Assembly: GCA_964639245.1 (NCBI GenBank)
Contig: CAZXCU010000020.1
Location: forward strand, 24,604-88,603
Direction: 5' to 3'
DNA length: 64,000 bases
Source of the DNA: SB15 sp964639245
Lineage (GTDB): Bacteria; Chloroflexota; Anaerolineae; Aggregatilineales; J027
Shown here: positions 1-7,716 of the stretch, piece after piece
Layout: every line of letters begins with the position of its first letter
Position numbering within the stretch: position 1 is the first letter of the stretch
Made by a program: the position numbers and the translations under genes
Notes under the pieces: model-generated
Databases searched by the model: none
The model's input: only the letters and a program-made list of their open reading frames with translations
What the model was told of the DNA's origin: nothing

Positions 1-220
1 CAACCCCACCTACAGCAAACTCATGGAATTGGGGCTGCAACCGCACTATCTGGCGGATACACTGGTAGAAAGCATGATTAAGCGAGTCATGCAGTATCAG
101 GGCAATATCATTCAGGAACACATTGTGCCGCGTATTCGGTGGGGCAGTGGAGATGCCGAAACCAAAGTCACCCTCCGTGAATATGAACCAACAAGCGAAC
201 CCGAACCCGCCAGCGATTAG
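1..220 (+). CDS. sqdB: UDP-sulfoquinovose synthase, C-terminal part (enters from left edge)
   Basis: Only the last 72 codons are visible, read in frame from base 2 to the TAG at 218-220. The tail contains KLMELGLQPHYLAD, then a helix, then IVPRIRW. This matches the C-terminal end of SqdB/SQD1, an NAD-dependent epimerase/dehydratase-family enzyme that makes UDP-sulfoquinovose from UDP-glucose and sulfite for the sulfolipid SQDG. The NAD-binding and catalytic parts lie outside the window, so the call rests on the tail alone. The last 20 or so residues are acidic and proline-containing and look like a non-conserved extension. The next gene is convergent, and a strong hairpin separates the two. 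Confidence 0.75.
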   Translation, partial: NPTYSKLMELGLQPHYLADTLVESMIKRVMQYQGNIIQEHIVPRIRWGSGDAETKVTLREYEPTSEPEPASD

Positions 221-234
221 TGCGTAGATTTTAC

Positions 235-261
235 AAACGCGGAGTTTAGGCTCCGCGTTTT
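235..261. terminator. Bidirectional intrinsic terminator between convergent genes
   Basis: A perfect 7-bp stem (CGCGGAG at 238-244, CTCCGCG at 251-257) closes a 6-base loop. It is flanked by AAA on the left and TTTT on the right. It lies 15 bases after the sqdB stop and just before the stop of the convergent acetyltransferase gene, so it can serve both strands. Confidence 0.85.
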
Positions 262-263
262 GA

Positions 264-1043
264 CTATGGATTAGGCTGCCATGTACACGGATATGTATAA
301 TCCAAAAACTGGAAGCCGAGTTTTTCGACAATCGGGCCACTCATCGGACTGGCATCAATCGTCAGAAAGCGCACGCCGCGCTGTTTCGCCTCCTGCACAC
401 GGGCAGCGACCAACGCGGTGTAAATCCCCCGTTTGCGATAGTCCGGCAGAGTCGCCCCACCAAAAATTCCCGCAAAAGATTTGCCCTTTTGAAAATATGT
501 CCATGCAGAACTGACCGGCTTGCCATCCAGATAGACTGCATACATGGATAAAAGGTCGGGGTAGGTTTCGAGGTCATGCTGTAACAGGGGAATAAAGACG
601 GAATAATCATCTTCAGGCCAGACCGTCTGCTGCACTGTCATGATTTCGGGGATGCGTGCCGGGTCGGTAATGCGGGTAACAGGCACAATGGGCGGTGCTA
701 GTAACAAAGCCGGCGCAGTCTCAATTTCCAGCGCAAAAAATGTTTCCACTTCGCCAATGGTAAAACCAAATTTTTCCAACCGGTGTTTCAAATCGGTGGG
801 TTGGTCATGGTCATAGAGTTTCCATTCAAATTCTTTGCCAAATTGTTGAAAGTACGCCAATTCAGCCTGAATCACCGCATCGGCATTGGCTTCTGTTAGA
901 GCTGAATACAGCACGTAACTGTTGTCATCGTTTAGCGACATGTAACGCACCACATGTGGGGTGACTTCCTGTCGTGCATCGGGAAATTCGCTATCCTGCC
1001 GTATTTCGCGGTCATAGCGGGCTAAAATTTCATGGGGTTGCAT
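264..1043 (-). CDS. GNAT-family N-acetyltransferase
   Basis: A 259-aa protein whose C-terminal half carries the GNAT acetyl-CoA-binding pattern: a beta strand, then GGATLPDYRKRGIYTAL (the R/Q-x-x-G-x-G/A type loop), a following helix, and the late strand-loop segment SPMSGPIVEKLGFQFLDY. The N-terminal 120 residues are a less conserved half that could be a degenerate second GNAT fold. The substrate cannot be told. The start at 1043 is the only in-frame ATG before the conserved part. The first 14 bases overlap the end of fabD, so the gene is probably translated from the same transcript as fabD, although a shared function is not implied. Confidence 0.8.
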   Translation of the reverse strand: MQPHEILARYDREIRQDSEFPDARQEVTPHVVRYMSLNDDNSYVLYSALTEANADAVIQAELAYFQQFGKEFEWKLYDHDQPTDLKHRLEKFGFTIGEVETFFALEIETAPALLLAPPIVPVTRITDPARIPEIMTVQQTVWPEDDYSVFIPLLQHDLETYPDLLSMYAVYLDGKPVSSAWTYFQKGKSFAGIFGGATLPDYRKRGIYTALVAARVQEAKQRGVRFLTIDASPMSGPIVEKLGFQFLDYTYPCTWQPNP

Positions 1044-1962
1044 ATTTTTCTAAATCCTCCGGGGTTTCAATAGACAGGCCGTTCGCGCTACGGTCAATTC
1101 GTTTGAGCAAGCCCTTTAAAACCCCGCCCGGCCCTAGCTCAACAAAATTTTCAACTCCGGCGGCTAACATGGTTTGGATTGATTCTGTCCAGCGCACAGA
1201 GGAGGTAATCTGGTGGGAAAGTTCGTGGCGAATCGCCTCTACGGTGGTGATAGGTTGGGCGGTGACATTCGCTACGATTGGAATTTGTGGGGTTTGAAAG
1301 GGCGTAGCTTCCACTGCCGCTTGAAATTCGCTGCCTGCGTCTTGCATCAACGGCGAATGGACAGCAACACTCACCGCTAATTTAACAGCGCGTTTTGCCC
1401 CGCGCTCGGTTGCCAGTTCAAGCGCTTTATCCAGCGCTGTGTGACTCCCCGAAATAACGACTTGACCGGGGCAGTTGTCGTTTGCCAGCACCACAATTTC
1501 TCCGGTAAGATTTTGGGCATCGGCGCAAAGGGCTTTGACCGCTTCGGTGTCCAACCCTAAGAGGGCGGCGACTGCACCGGGCGATTTTTCACCAGCATCC
1601 CGCATCAAAGAAGCACGGGTATGTACCAAACGCAGGCCATCTTCAAAGGTCAGCGCTTCAGCAGCAACCAGCGCGGTAAATTCGCCTAAACTATGCCCTG
1701 CTACAAAAACGGGTTTGACCGTACTTTTTTCATGCAAGGCACGAAAGGTTGCCACCCCTGCAACAAACAATGCAGGTTGGGTATGAATGGTTTCATTGAG
1801 TTGTTCGGCGGGGCCTTCAAAACACAGTTTAGCTAAGTCATACCCTAAAATTTGATTGGCTCGTTCAAATGTCTGCTGCACGGTGGGATAGGCTTGGGTG
1901 AGGGCGTGACTCATTCCCACTGCCTGCGACCCCTGACCGGGAAATAAAAATGCTGTTTTCAT
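1030..1962 (-). CDS. fabD: Malonyl-CoA:ACP transacylase
   Basis: A 310-aa cytosolic enzyme that transfers malonyl from CoA to acyl carrier protein, supplying the extender unit of type II fatty-acid synthesis. The N terminus MKTAFLFPGQGSQAVGM is the family hallmark. The nucleophile motif GHSLGE is at residues 89-94 (Ser91), and the catalytic His is in VAVHSP (His202). Length is normal for FabD. A longer in-frame reading from 2001 would add 13 non-conserved residues. The ATG at 1962 is preferred because AGGAC lies 8 bases upstream and the conserved fold begins there. The gene follows rpmF, with the rpmF terminator hairpin standing between them. Confidence 0.96.
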   Translation of the reverse strand: MKTAFLFPGQGSQAVGMSHALTQAYPTVQQTFERANQILGYDLAKLCFEGPAEQLNETIHTQPALFVAGVATFRALHEKSTVKPVFVAGHSLGEFTALVAAEALTFEDGLRLVHTRASLMRDAGEKSPGAVAALLGLDTEAVKALCADAQNLTGEIVVLANDNCPGQVVISGSHTALDKALELATERGAKRAVKLAVSVAVHSPLMQDAGSEFQAAVEATPFQTPQIPIVANVTAQPITTVEAIRHELSHQITSSVRWTESIQTMLAAGVENFVELGPGGVLKGLLKRIDRSANGLSIETPEDLEKYATP

Positions 1963-1998
1963 GGTTTTGTCCTGTAGTTTATTTTTATGAATAAGAAT

Positions 1999-2020
1999 CA
2001 AAAAGCCGCACGTGCGGCTT
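1999..2020 (-). terminator. Intrinsic terminator of rpmF
   Basis: AAGCCGCA/TGCGGCTT forms an 8-bp stem with a 2-base centre (2003-2020). Read on the minus strand it is followed by a run of T (1999-2004). It lies just after the rpmF stop and about 40 bases before the fabD start, so fabD expression needs read-through or its own promoter. Confidence 0.8.
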
Positions 2021-2046
2021 ATGATGACATCCTAATGCGCTGTGAA

Positions 2047-2238
2047 TTATGCTTTTGCGTCTTCAATCTCGAAAACAACTTCGCCTTTATATTCCCCACA
2101 TTCAGGGCAAACATGATGGGCGGGTTTGTAAGAACCGCAGTTATCGCATTTGACGAGATGCTTCAAACTGAGCGCATCATGGGCGCGACGATTACGCTTC
2201 CGCCGCCGCGACAATTTTCGCTTGGGTAGTGGCCCCAT
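2047..2238 (-). CDS. rpmF: Ribosomal protein bL32
   Basis: A 63-aa basic protein of the large ribosomal subunit. It has the typical start MGPLPKRKLSRRRKRNRRAH and a zinc ribbon with CDNCGSYKP and CPECGEY, four cysteines in two CxxC pairs. Length is normal. GAGGAG lies 8-10 bases upstream of the ATG. It has its own strong promoter inside the end of the upstream coiled-coil gene and its own terminator. The usual YceD/DUF177 partner gene found before rpmF in many bacteria is not present here. Confidence 0.97.
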   Translation of the reverse strand: MGPLPKRKLSRRRKRNRRAHDALSLKHLVKCDNCGSYKPAHHVCPECGEYKGEVVFEIEDAKA

Positions 2239-2292
2239 GATCTAAAATTCTCCTCGTACAGCATTGTGTACGTTGACCAGAAAAGTGTCCGC

Positions 2293-2320
2293 ATTATAGC
2301 AGGACGACCTTCAAAGTCAA
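2293..2320 (-). promoter_or_regulatory. Sigma-70-type promoter for rpmF
   Basis: On the minus strand, TTGACT (2320-2315), a 16-base spacer and a perfect TATAAT (2298-2293). The -35 box overlaps the last codons of the upstream coiled-coil gene. The predicted transcript would start roughly 50 bases before the rpmF ATG. Confidence 0.8.
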
Positions 2321-2880
2321 GAGCGTTCCTCGTGGTCGACGGTGACTTCTTGGCGCTGGAGAATGGGCATAGTCGCGGGCAGTTCCGCTTGCACCAGGGG
2401 TTGCTGGGCCGGAGTCCGCATCGTTTGGAGTGATTCGCGGTCTTGCACCACTTTGGCAACCCCATTCCGCACCACCGTTAAGGTGCGAAGCAGTTGGCCT
2501 TCCAGTTCGCGCAGCACATCCACCACGTAAGAATCAGCGTCAGCACGAATCTGATCTGCTTGAAGCTGGGCTTGTTCCAGAATCCGCTGGGCTTGGTGTT
2601 GTGCTTTTAACACAATCGCCTCGCGGTCTAAGGTCTCCGCGCTTTTTTGTTTGGCATATTCGATGATACGTTCGGCTTCTTCATTCGCCTGTGCCACGAT
2701 GCGGTCACGCTGCGAAACCACCCGCATGGCCGTTTCAATTTGTTCTGGCACCGAAATTCGCATCTGGTCTATGATGCCAAGCGCCCGTTCTTCGTCAATG
2801 AGCGTGAATTTGCTCATTGGGAAGTGGCGACCTTCATCGATCAAGTCTTCTAAGCGGTCTATTAGGTGTTGAATGTCCAT
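2317..2880 (-). CDS. Coiled-coil protein of the coaD-rpmF region (DivIVA/ATP-synthase b-like)
   Basis: A 187-aa soluble protein dominated by a long charged, alanine- and glutamine-rich helix (about residues 45-150), with no membrane segment. It begins MDIQHLIDRLEDLIDEG and has a short conserved loop EERALGIIDQMRIS typical of proteins encoded between coaD and rpmF in Actinobacteria and Chloroflexota. Databases usually label these DivIVA-like or ATP-synthase-b-like, but only the coiled coil supports that. The role is unknown. A scaffold or cell-division or envelope function is possible. AGGGA precedes the ATG. The gene starts 12 bases after coaD ends, so both are probably one transcript. Confidence 0.8.
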   Translation of the reverse strand: MDIQHLIDRLEDLIDEGRHFPMSKFTLIDEERALGIIDQMRISVPEQIETAMRVVSQRDRIVAQANEEAERIIEYAKQKSAETLDREAIVLKAQHQAQRILEQAQLQADQIRADADSYVVDVLRELEGQLLRTLTVVRNGVAKVVQDRESLQTMRTPAQQPLVQAELPATMPILQRQEVTVDHEERS

Positions 2881-2892
2881 GCTTCCCTATCC

Positions 2893-3396
2893 CTATTTCT
2901 CAGAGGCCAATTCCGCATAGCGCTGTTCAAGCGCAACCTGCACATGCACGGGTACCATCGAGGAAACATCCCCGCCCAAAGAGGCAATTTCGCGCACGGT
3001 GCTAGAACTTATGTGGATGGTCTCTTCACTCGCAATAAAACTAACCACCTCAATTTCTGGTGCTAAGCGGTGATTTGCCAGTGCCATGCGAAACTCAAAT
3101 TCAAAGTCCGAAAACACGCGGAGTCCGCGCAGCATGATCAGGGCATTTACCGATTTCACATAGTTTACTGCTAATCCTGAAAATGATGCAACTTTCACAT
3201 TAACAAGGTTCTCATGCGAGATGGTTTCTTGAATTAGTGCCATGCGTTCTTCGGCAGAAAAAAGTTGAGGTTTGTTGGGGGTTGCATAGACAGCAACAAT
3301 AATTTCCTCAAAAACGCGGGCAGACCGTCGAATAATATCAATATGACCATTGTGCATGGGATTAAAAGAGCCGGGATATACGGCACGTCGAATCAT
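2893..3396 (-). CDS. coaD: Phosphopantetheine adenylyltransferase
   Basis: A 167-aa cytosolic enzyme that converts 4'-phosphopantetheine and ATP to dephospho-CoA, the fourth step of CoA synthesis. The nucleotidyltransferase start YPGSFNPMHNGHIDI contains the HxGH motif (residues 15-18). The family block RGLRVFSDFEFE and the C-terminal ATP-binding segment ISSSTVREI are present. Length is as expected. It lies between recG and the coiled-coil gene on the minus strand. The 90-base gap from recG contains short repeats but no clear terminator. Confidence 0.97.
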   Translation of the reverse strand: MIRRAVYPGSFNPMHNGHIDIIRRSARVFEEIIVAVYATPNKPQLFSAEERMALIQETISHENLVNVKVASFSGLAVNYVKSVNALIMLRGLRVFSDFEFEFRMALANHRLAPEIEVVSFIASEETIHISSSTVREIASLGGDVSSMVPVHVQVALEQRYAELASEK

Positions 3397-3416
3397 GGGT
3401 GGTAAAATCCTTTTTA

Positions 3417-3478
3417 GGCTATTAGCCCTTAGCAGGTAGGAAAATACACTTGGCTAACTGCTAAAAACTAACCGCTAA
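3417..3478. repeat. Short repeats in the recG-coaD gap
   Basis: The gap holds a small palindrome GGCTATTAGCC (3417-3427), an inverted pair TTAGCAG (3429-3435) and CTGCTAA (3458-3464), and a direct repeat CTAACTGCTAA (3454-3464) and CTAACCGCTAA (3468-3478). These could be a mobile-type intergenic repeat or an RNA structure in the recG-coaD transcript. No function is evident. Confidence 0.5.
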
Positions 3479-3485
3479 GAGCAAA

Positions 3486-5993
3486 CTAACTTACATCGGC
3501 CCGAACATCCTGTGTCCGTTTGACTTTGCCTGACAGCAGCCTATGTTCCGGCAGACTTAAATCGGGATCATCGGCGTAAAGGGTACGACATTCCTGCTGC
3601 ACCAGCGCCACCAACCGCGAGTCCATCACTTGGGAGAGCATCGCATCGCCCATCCCACTCTGGCGCAGTCCGAGCAAATCGCCGGCTCCGCGTAACTGCC
3701 AATCCAACTCGGCAAGTTTAAAGCCATCGGTGGTTTCTTCCATTGCCTTTAAGCGGGGGGTCACGCTATTTGCCATGAGCATACAATAGGATTTTTCGCT
3801 GCCGCGCCCCACCCTCCCGCGCAGTTGATGCAGTTGCGACAAGCCAAATCGGTCAGCATTTTCAATCAAAATAGCCGTCGCATTGGGAACATCCACCCCA
3901 ACTTCCACCACGGTGGTTGAAACCAGAATTTGAATTTCGTTACGGGCAAAGGCCGCCATGATGTCTTCTTTTTCAGAGGGGCGCAACCGTCCGTGCATCA
4001 ACCCTACTTTGTATTTGTAGAAAATCTTTTGGAGTTCATTGAAGCCCTCCACCACCGAGCCAGCTTCTAAGGTTTCGGAAGATTCGACCAGGGGATAAAT
4101 CACGTAGGCTTGGTGTCCCCGTTCCAAAACTTTTTCTTCAATGAACAAATAGGCTTTCATGCGATTGGCAGGTTCAATCACACGGGTTTGAATCGGGGTG
4201 CGTCCGGGTGGCATTTCATCCAGCACGGTTAAATCAAGGTCAGCGTACAGGGTGAGTGCAAGGGTACGGGGAATCGGTGTGGCAGACATGACCAGCAAAT
4301 GCGGATTTGTGCCTTTGCCGCGCAGCATCCCACGTTGCTCGACTCCGAAGCGGTGCTGTTCATCAATCACCGCCACCCCCAGATTTTGAAATTCGACCCC
4401 CGCTTGGATAATGGCATGGGTGCCGACCACCCCCTGAATACTGCCATCGGCTAAACCTGCGTAAATCTGGCGGCGTTCCCCTTCGGAAAGTTCGCTGGTG
4501 AGCAGGGCAATCTGAGCATCCTCCAAACCGGGTAACTGTGCAAATAAATCTACCAGTTTGCGGTAATGCTGTTCGGCTAAAATACTGGTGGGAGCCATCA
4601 TTGCGGATTGTTTGCCATTCAGCACGCCCACCGCTAACGCCACCGCCGCCACCATCGTTTTGCCCGACCCGACATCGCCTTGCAGCAAACGATTCATGGG
4701 AATATTTTGTGCCATATCGTTCAAAATGACTTCAATGGCTTTTTCCTGTGCGCCCGTTAGATCAAATGGCAGTACCGCCCGAAATTCGTTCAACCAATGG
4801 TCGGTGATGGCAAGCGGTTGAGCCGGTTGAGAATGCCATGCCCGGCGGTTGCCCATCACCCCCAATTGTAAGGCGAGCAGTTCATCAAAAGCCAAACGTT
4901 CTTTGGCATATTCCAGATTTTCTAGGGATGTCGGAAAGTGCATTTGATGCAGCGCCCATGTGATTTCGACCTGCTCGGCACGTTCACGAACACTCGGCGG
5001 GAGGGAATCGGCTGCAAGGTCGCCATATTCTTCAACCACTTTTTGCATTAAACGCCGCATGGTGCGGGCGCTAATGCCTTTGGTTAGTGGGTAGACAGGC
5101 ACTAGCCCGCCTGTGTGCAAACTTTTCTGGTCAATTGGCTCCCATTCAGGATTGGTCATGTTGATGCGCCCCTGAAACATGCCCGTTTGCCCGCTAAATA
5201 CCAGTTGCATCCCCGGCTTAATCTGTCGTTTGAGCCAGTCCTGACCGAAAAACGAGACTTCGATCATCCCCGTTCCATCATCCACAAAAAACACCAGAAT
5301 ATTCCGACTGCCCTGCCCTTTGCGTTCCATCATACGGCGAACCGTCCCGATTACCGTGACGGATTCATTTTCCCGAATCCGATTGAGGGGCAGGAGTTTG
5401 GTGTAATCATCGTAACGGCGCGGGAAAATATACAGCAGTTCCCCGATGGTGTTTGCGCCGATTTTCTCAAATTTTTCCGCCATTTTTTCGCCAATTCCCG
5501 AAATTTGGGTGAGGGGTTGCGCCAAAATTCGCCGATTTTCTTCGATTTGTTCCGGCGTGGCTGGCTGGCGTTTTTTGCTGCGCGGTTTGCCTTTTTTGCT
5601 AGGAGGCGCTTTTGACTGCTCAAAAATAGGTGTGGCTGCTTCAACTGGTGGCGCTGGTGGTGCAGATTTCTGTGGTGTTGGTGCTTCAACCTCGTATACC
5701 GCCGTGTCCACTGCATATTCAGGGCGGGCTTGCGTGCGGCGGGTGATGCGATCAATGATATAGGTAGCTAAATCACGGCGATGCTGCTGGTCATCGTGGG
5801 TTTCATAGGCTTGCATCGCCAACACCAGTTCCTCAACCAGTGCGTGCTGTTCAGGATGTTTGGCTTGGGTGTGAGCGGTGTTCGCAAAATTGGGCGCGTA
5901 AGCCATTAACCCGCCCTGTACGGCCTTATTGTTGTAACCGTTTTTTTCTTCCAGACGCAAAATTTTAATCAGATTTTCTAATGCTGTTGGCAT
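3486..5993 (-). CDS. recG: ATP-dependent DNA helicase RecG
   Basis: An 835-aa branch-migration helicase that remodels stalled replication forks and Holliday junctions. From about residue 161 the order is a helix-hairpin-helix-like segment (ISGIGEKMAEKFEKIGA), the OB-type wedge domain, then the two helicase lobes with Walker A GDVGSGKT (439-446), the Walker B-type DEQHRFGVEQR, MSATPIPRT and GRVGRG. The first 155 residues are an extra N-terminal region with a proline- and lysine-rich linker (about 100-150), as seen in Chloroflexota and Deinococcus-type RecG. A longer reading to 6113 is rejected. The ATG at 5993 shares one base with the stop of the upstream DegV gene (TGATG), which indicates translational coupling. 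Confidence 0.96.
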   Translation of the reverse strand: MPTALENLIKILRLEEKNGYNNKAVQGGLMAYAPNFANTAHTQAKHPEQHALVEELVLAMQAYETHDDQQHRRDLATYIIDRITRRTQARPEYAVDTAVYEVEAPTPQKSAPPAPPVEAATPIFEQSKAPPSKKGKPRSKKRQPATPEQIEENRRILAQPLTQISGIGEKMAEKFEKIGANTIGELLYIFPRRYDDYTKLLPLNRIRENESVTVIGTVRRMMERKGQGSRNILVFFVDDGTGMIEVSFFGQDWLKRQIKPGMQLVFSGQTGMFQGRINMTNPEWEPIDQKSLHTGGLVPVYPLTKGISARTMRRLMQKVVEEYGDLAADSLPPSVRERAEQVEITWALHQMHFPTSLENLEYAKERLAFDELLALQLGVMGNRRAWHSQPAQPLAITDHWLNEFRAVLPFDLTGAQEKAIEVILNDMAQNIPMNRLLQGDVGSGKTMVAAVALAVGVLNGKQSAMMAPTSILAEQHYRKLVDLFAQLPGLEDAQIALLTSELSEGERRQIYAGLADGSIQGVVGTHAIIQAGVEFQNLGVAVIDEQHRFGVEQRGMLRGKGTNPHLLVMSATPIPRTLALTLYADLDLTVLDEMPPGRTPIQTRVIEPANRMKAYLFIEEKVLERGHQAYVIYPLVESSETLEAGSVVEGFNELQKIFYKYKVGLMHGRLRPSEKEDIMAAFARNEIQILVSTTVVEVGVDVPNATAILIENADRFGLSQLHQLRGRVGRGSEKSYCMLMANSVTPRLKAMEETTDGFKLAELDWQLRGAGDLLGLRQSGMGDAMLSQVMDSRLVALVQQECRTLYADDPDLSLPEHRLLSGKVKRTQDVRADVS

Positions 5994-6838
5994 CAGGCAT
6001 TTTTCCTTATGGTAGCAATCCCCAACCCGCCCGGCCCGAAATGGGAGGCAATGGCTGATGAAGCCCAGATGATACGGGTATGGGCAGGTGCAATATCTGT
6101 GAGTATATCGCACATTTGTTCTGCTGAGGTAGGGTTATCCAGATGTAGAACCGTCAGGCGGTCAAGCGGCGCTTCTTGACGAGCGTTTTCAATCAATTGT
6201 TTGAGCGCATTCTTAAAAGTACGGACACGCCCTTCGGGGGTGATCTTCCCATTGTTGACTTTTACAATCGGTTTAATTTGCAGCAATCCGCCGACTCCGG
6301 CTGTAATCCAACCAATGCGCCCACTACGCCGTAAGAAATCCAGTGTTTCCGGCACAGCCCACAGGGTGGTGCGTTGTTTAGCCTGCTCAATTTCCGATGC
6401 AATAGTTTTGACATCTATGCCGACTTCTGCCATTTCTGCTGCGATAATCGCCAACCAACCTGCCGCCATGCTGACCTGTCCAGTATCAAAAACTGTAATG
6501 CGTTCAGGTGAGACGGTGTGGGCAGCCACTTTCGCGCTTCCCAAAATTCCACTCAGACTACCCGCAATATGAATAGAAAAAACATGGTCACAGTCGGCAA
6601 GAAGCTCACGGTAGAGGGTTTCGGCTTCGCCCGGTGGAAAGGTTGATGTTTTTGGAATAATACCCGATGTTCGTAGGCGGTTATAAAAGATTTCCCTCGT
6701 AATTTCAATGCCGTTGTCCCGGAAACTTTCTAACCCGAATTGAATATATGCGGGTAATACGCGTATTTGATATTTTTCAAGTAAATCGGACGGGACATCA
6801 CATGCACTGTCCACCACCACCCGTATTTTAGAACTCAT
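5993..6838 (-). CDS. DegV-family fatty-acid-binding protein (FakB-like)
   Basis: A 281-aa DegV-fold protein. It opens with KIRVVVDSACDVPSDLLEKY, the usual DegV start. TSTFPPGE and FSIHIAGSLSGILGSA are the lipid-head contacts, and a hydrophobic pocket region follows. In Firmicutes, FakB proteins of this fold hand a fatty acid to the kinase FakA to make acyl-phosphate for phospholipid synthesis. Placement two genes after fakA supports that role here, but fatty-acid preference cannot be read. The ATG at 6838 overlaps the upstream DegV gene by 11 bases. Reading from 6892 would add 18 non-conserved residues. It is a paralogue of its neighbour. Confidence 0.9.
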   Translation of the reverse strand: MSSKIRVVVDSACDVPSDLLEKYQIRVLPAYIQFGLESFRDNGIEITREIFYNRLRTSGIIPKTSTFPPGEAETLYRELLADCDHVFSIHIAGSLSGILGSAKVAAHTVSPERITVFDTGQVSMAAGWLAIIAAEMAEVGIDVKTIASEIEQAKQRTTLWAVPETLDFLRRSGRIGWITAGVGGLLQIKPIVKVNNGKITPEGRVRTFKNALKQLIENARQEAPLDRLTVLHLDNPTSAEQMCDILTDIAPAHTRIIWASSAIASHFGPGGLGIATIRKNA

Positions 6839-7715
6839 CGTCTGGCTCTTCGTCTTGTTCTTCGCTTTCAAGGATAAAAATGCCGGTTGCATCTGTGCCT
6901 AAGGAAGCGGCTAAAGTGGGGCCATAAAGCAGTGCGGGAAAGTTGCGCCGTCCTAACTGGGCTGCCAAGCGGTCTTGCAAAATCCGCACCGATTCGGTGG
7001 TAAAAGGCGAATTTTGCACAATCACTAATTTTTCAATCGTGATAAATTCGCCTACATATTCAACCAATTTATCAATAGCTTGGGCGCGGCTGCGAACTTT
7101 TTCCATTGTCAGCAGGACACCATCTTCAATCGTCAGAAAAGGTTTAATGCCCAACATGGTGCCGATGATGGCCTGTGCTTCTCCAATCAGGCTGTGCTTT
7201 TGAATCGTTTTCAGCGTATCCACGTAAAAAACACTGTAAATCCGCGAGACTGCCCCGCGCACCATTTTGACAATATCATCGTAACTATTTCCCTGCTCAA
7301 CGGCTTGGGCAGCCAATTCCACCAGCATCCCCAACCCTGCGCTGGTCGTTTTGCTGTCAATGACCGCTACTTCGCAGCGTCCCATGACCGACTGTGCGCC
7401 AATTTTGGCATTTTCCCATGAACTACCCATTGCCCGCGAATGATGGAGGGAAATTACTTTGTCCGTTTCCTGTAGCAACCGCGTATACACATCGCTGTAC
7501 TGCTCGACAGTGGGGCTAAGAATTTTCGGATTGGCAAATTCATCGCGGCTGAGGTGACGGGAAAAAGCCTCTGCATCCATCTCTGTCCGTTCAAGGTAAC
7601 TTTCACCGTTGCCAAAATCAATGCGCTGTGGCACAACCACAATGTTGTAGCGATTTAATATAGACGGGGACGGAAAATCTGCCGCGCTGTCTACCACAAT
7701 CCGAATTTTGCCCAC
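6828..7715 (-). CDS. DegV-family fatty-acid-binding protein (FakB-like), second copy
   Basis: A 295-aa DegV-fold protein beginning KIRIVVDSAADFPSPSILNRY, with the lipid-binding signatures ILSPTVEQY and SLHHSRAMGSSWENAK. The C terminus is unusually acidic (EEQDEEPDDEF). The start is best placed at a GTG (7715). AGGAG sits 9 bases before it, whereas the TTG at 7724 directly abuts AGGAG. With the GTG start the gene begins one base after the fakA stop. As a paralogue of the next gene, it would give FakA two carrier proteins, possibly for different acyl chains, as in staphylococci. That division of labour is inferred. Confidence 0.88.
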   Translation of the reverse strand: MGKIRIVVDSAADFPSPSILNRYNIVVVPQRIDFGNGESYLERTEMDAEAFSRHLSRDEFANPKILSPTVEQYSDVYTRLLQETDKVISLHHSRAMGSSWENAKIGAQSVMGRCEVAVIDSKTTSAGLGMLVELAAQAVEQGNSYDDIVKMVRGAVSRIYSVFYVDTLKTIQKHSLIGEAQAIIGTMLGIKPFLTIEDGVLLTMEKVRSRAQAIDKLVEYVGEFITIEKLVIVQNSPFTTESVRILQDRLAAQLGRRNFPALLYGPTLAASLGTDATGIFILESEEQDEEPDDEF

Positions 7716-7716
7716 G

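Noticed and set aside
3486..6113. RecG starting at 6113
   Set aside because: The added 40 residues lie over the upstream DegV gene and are not RecG-like. ATG 5993 is coupled to the DegV stop.
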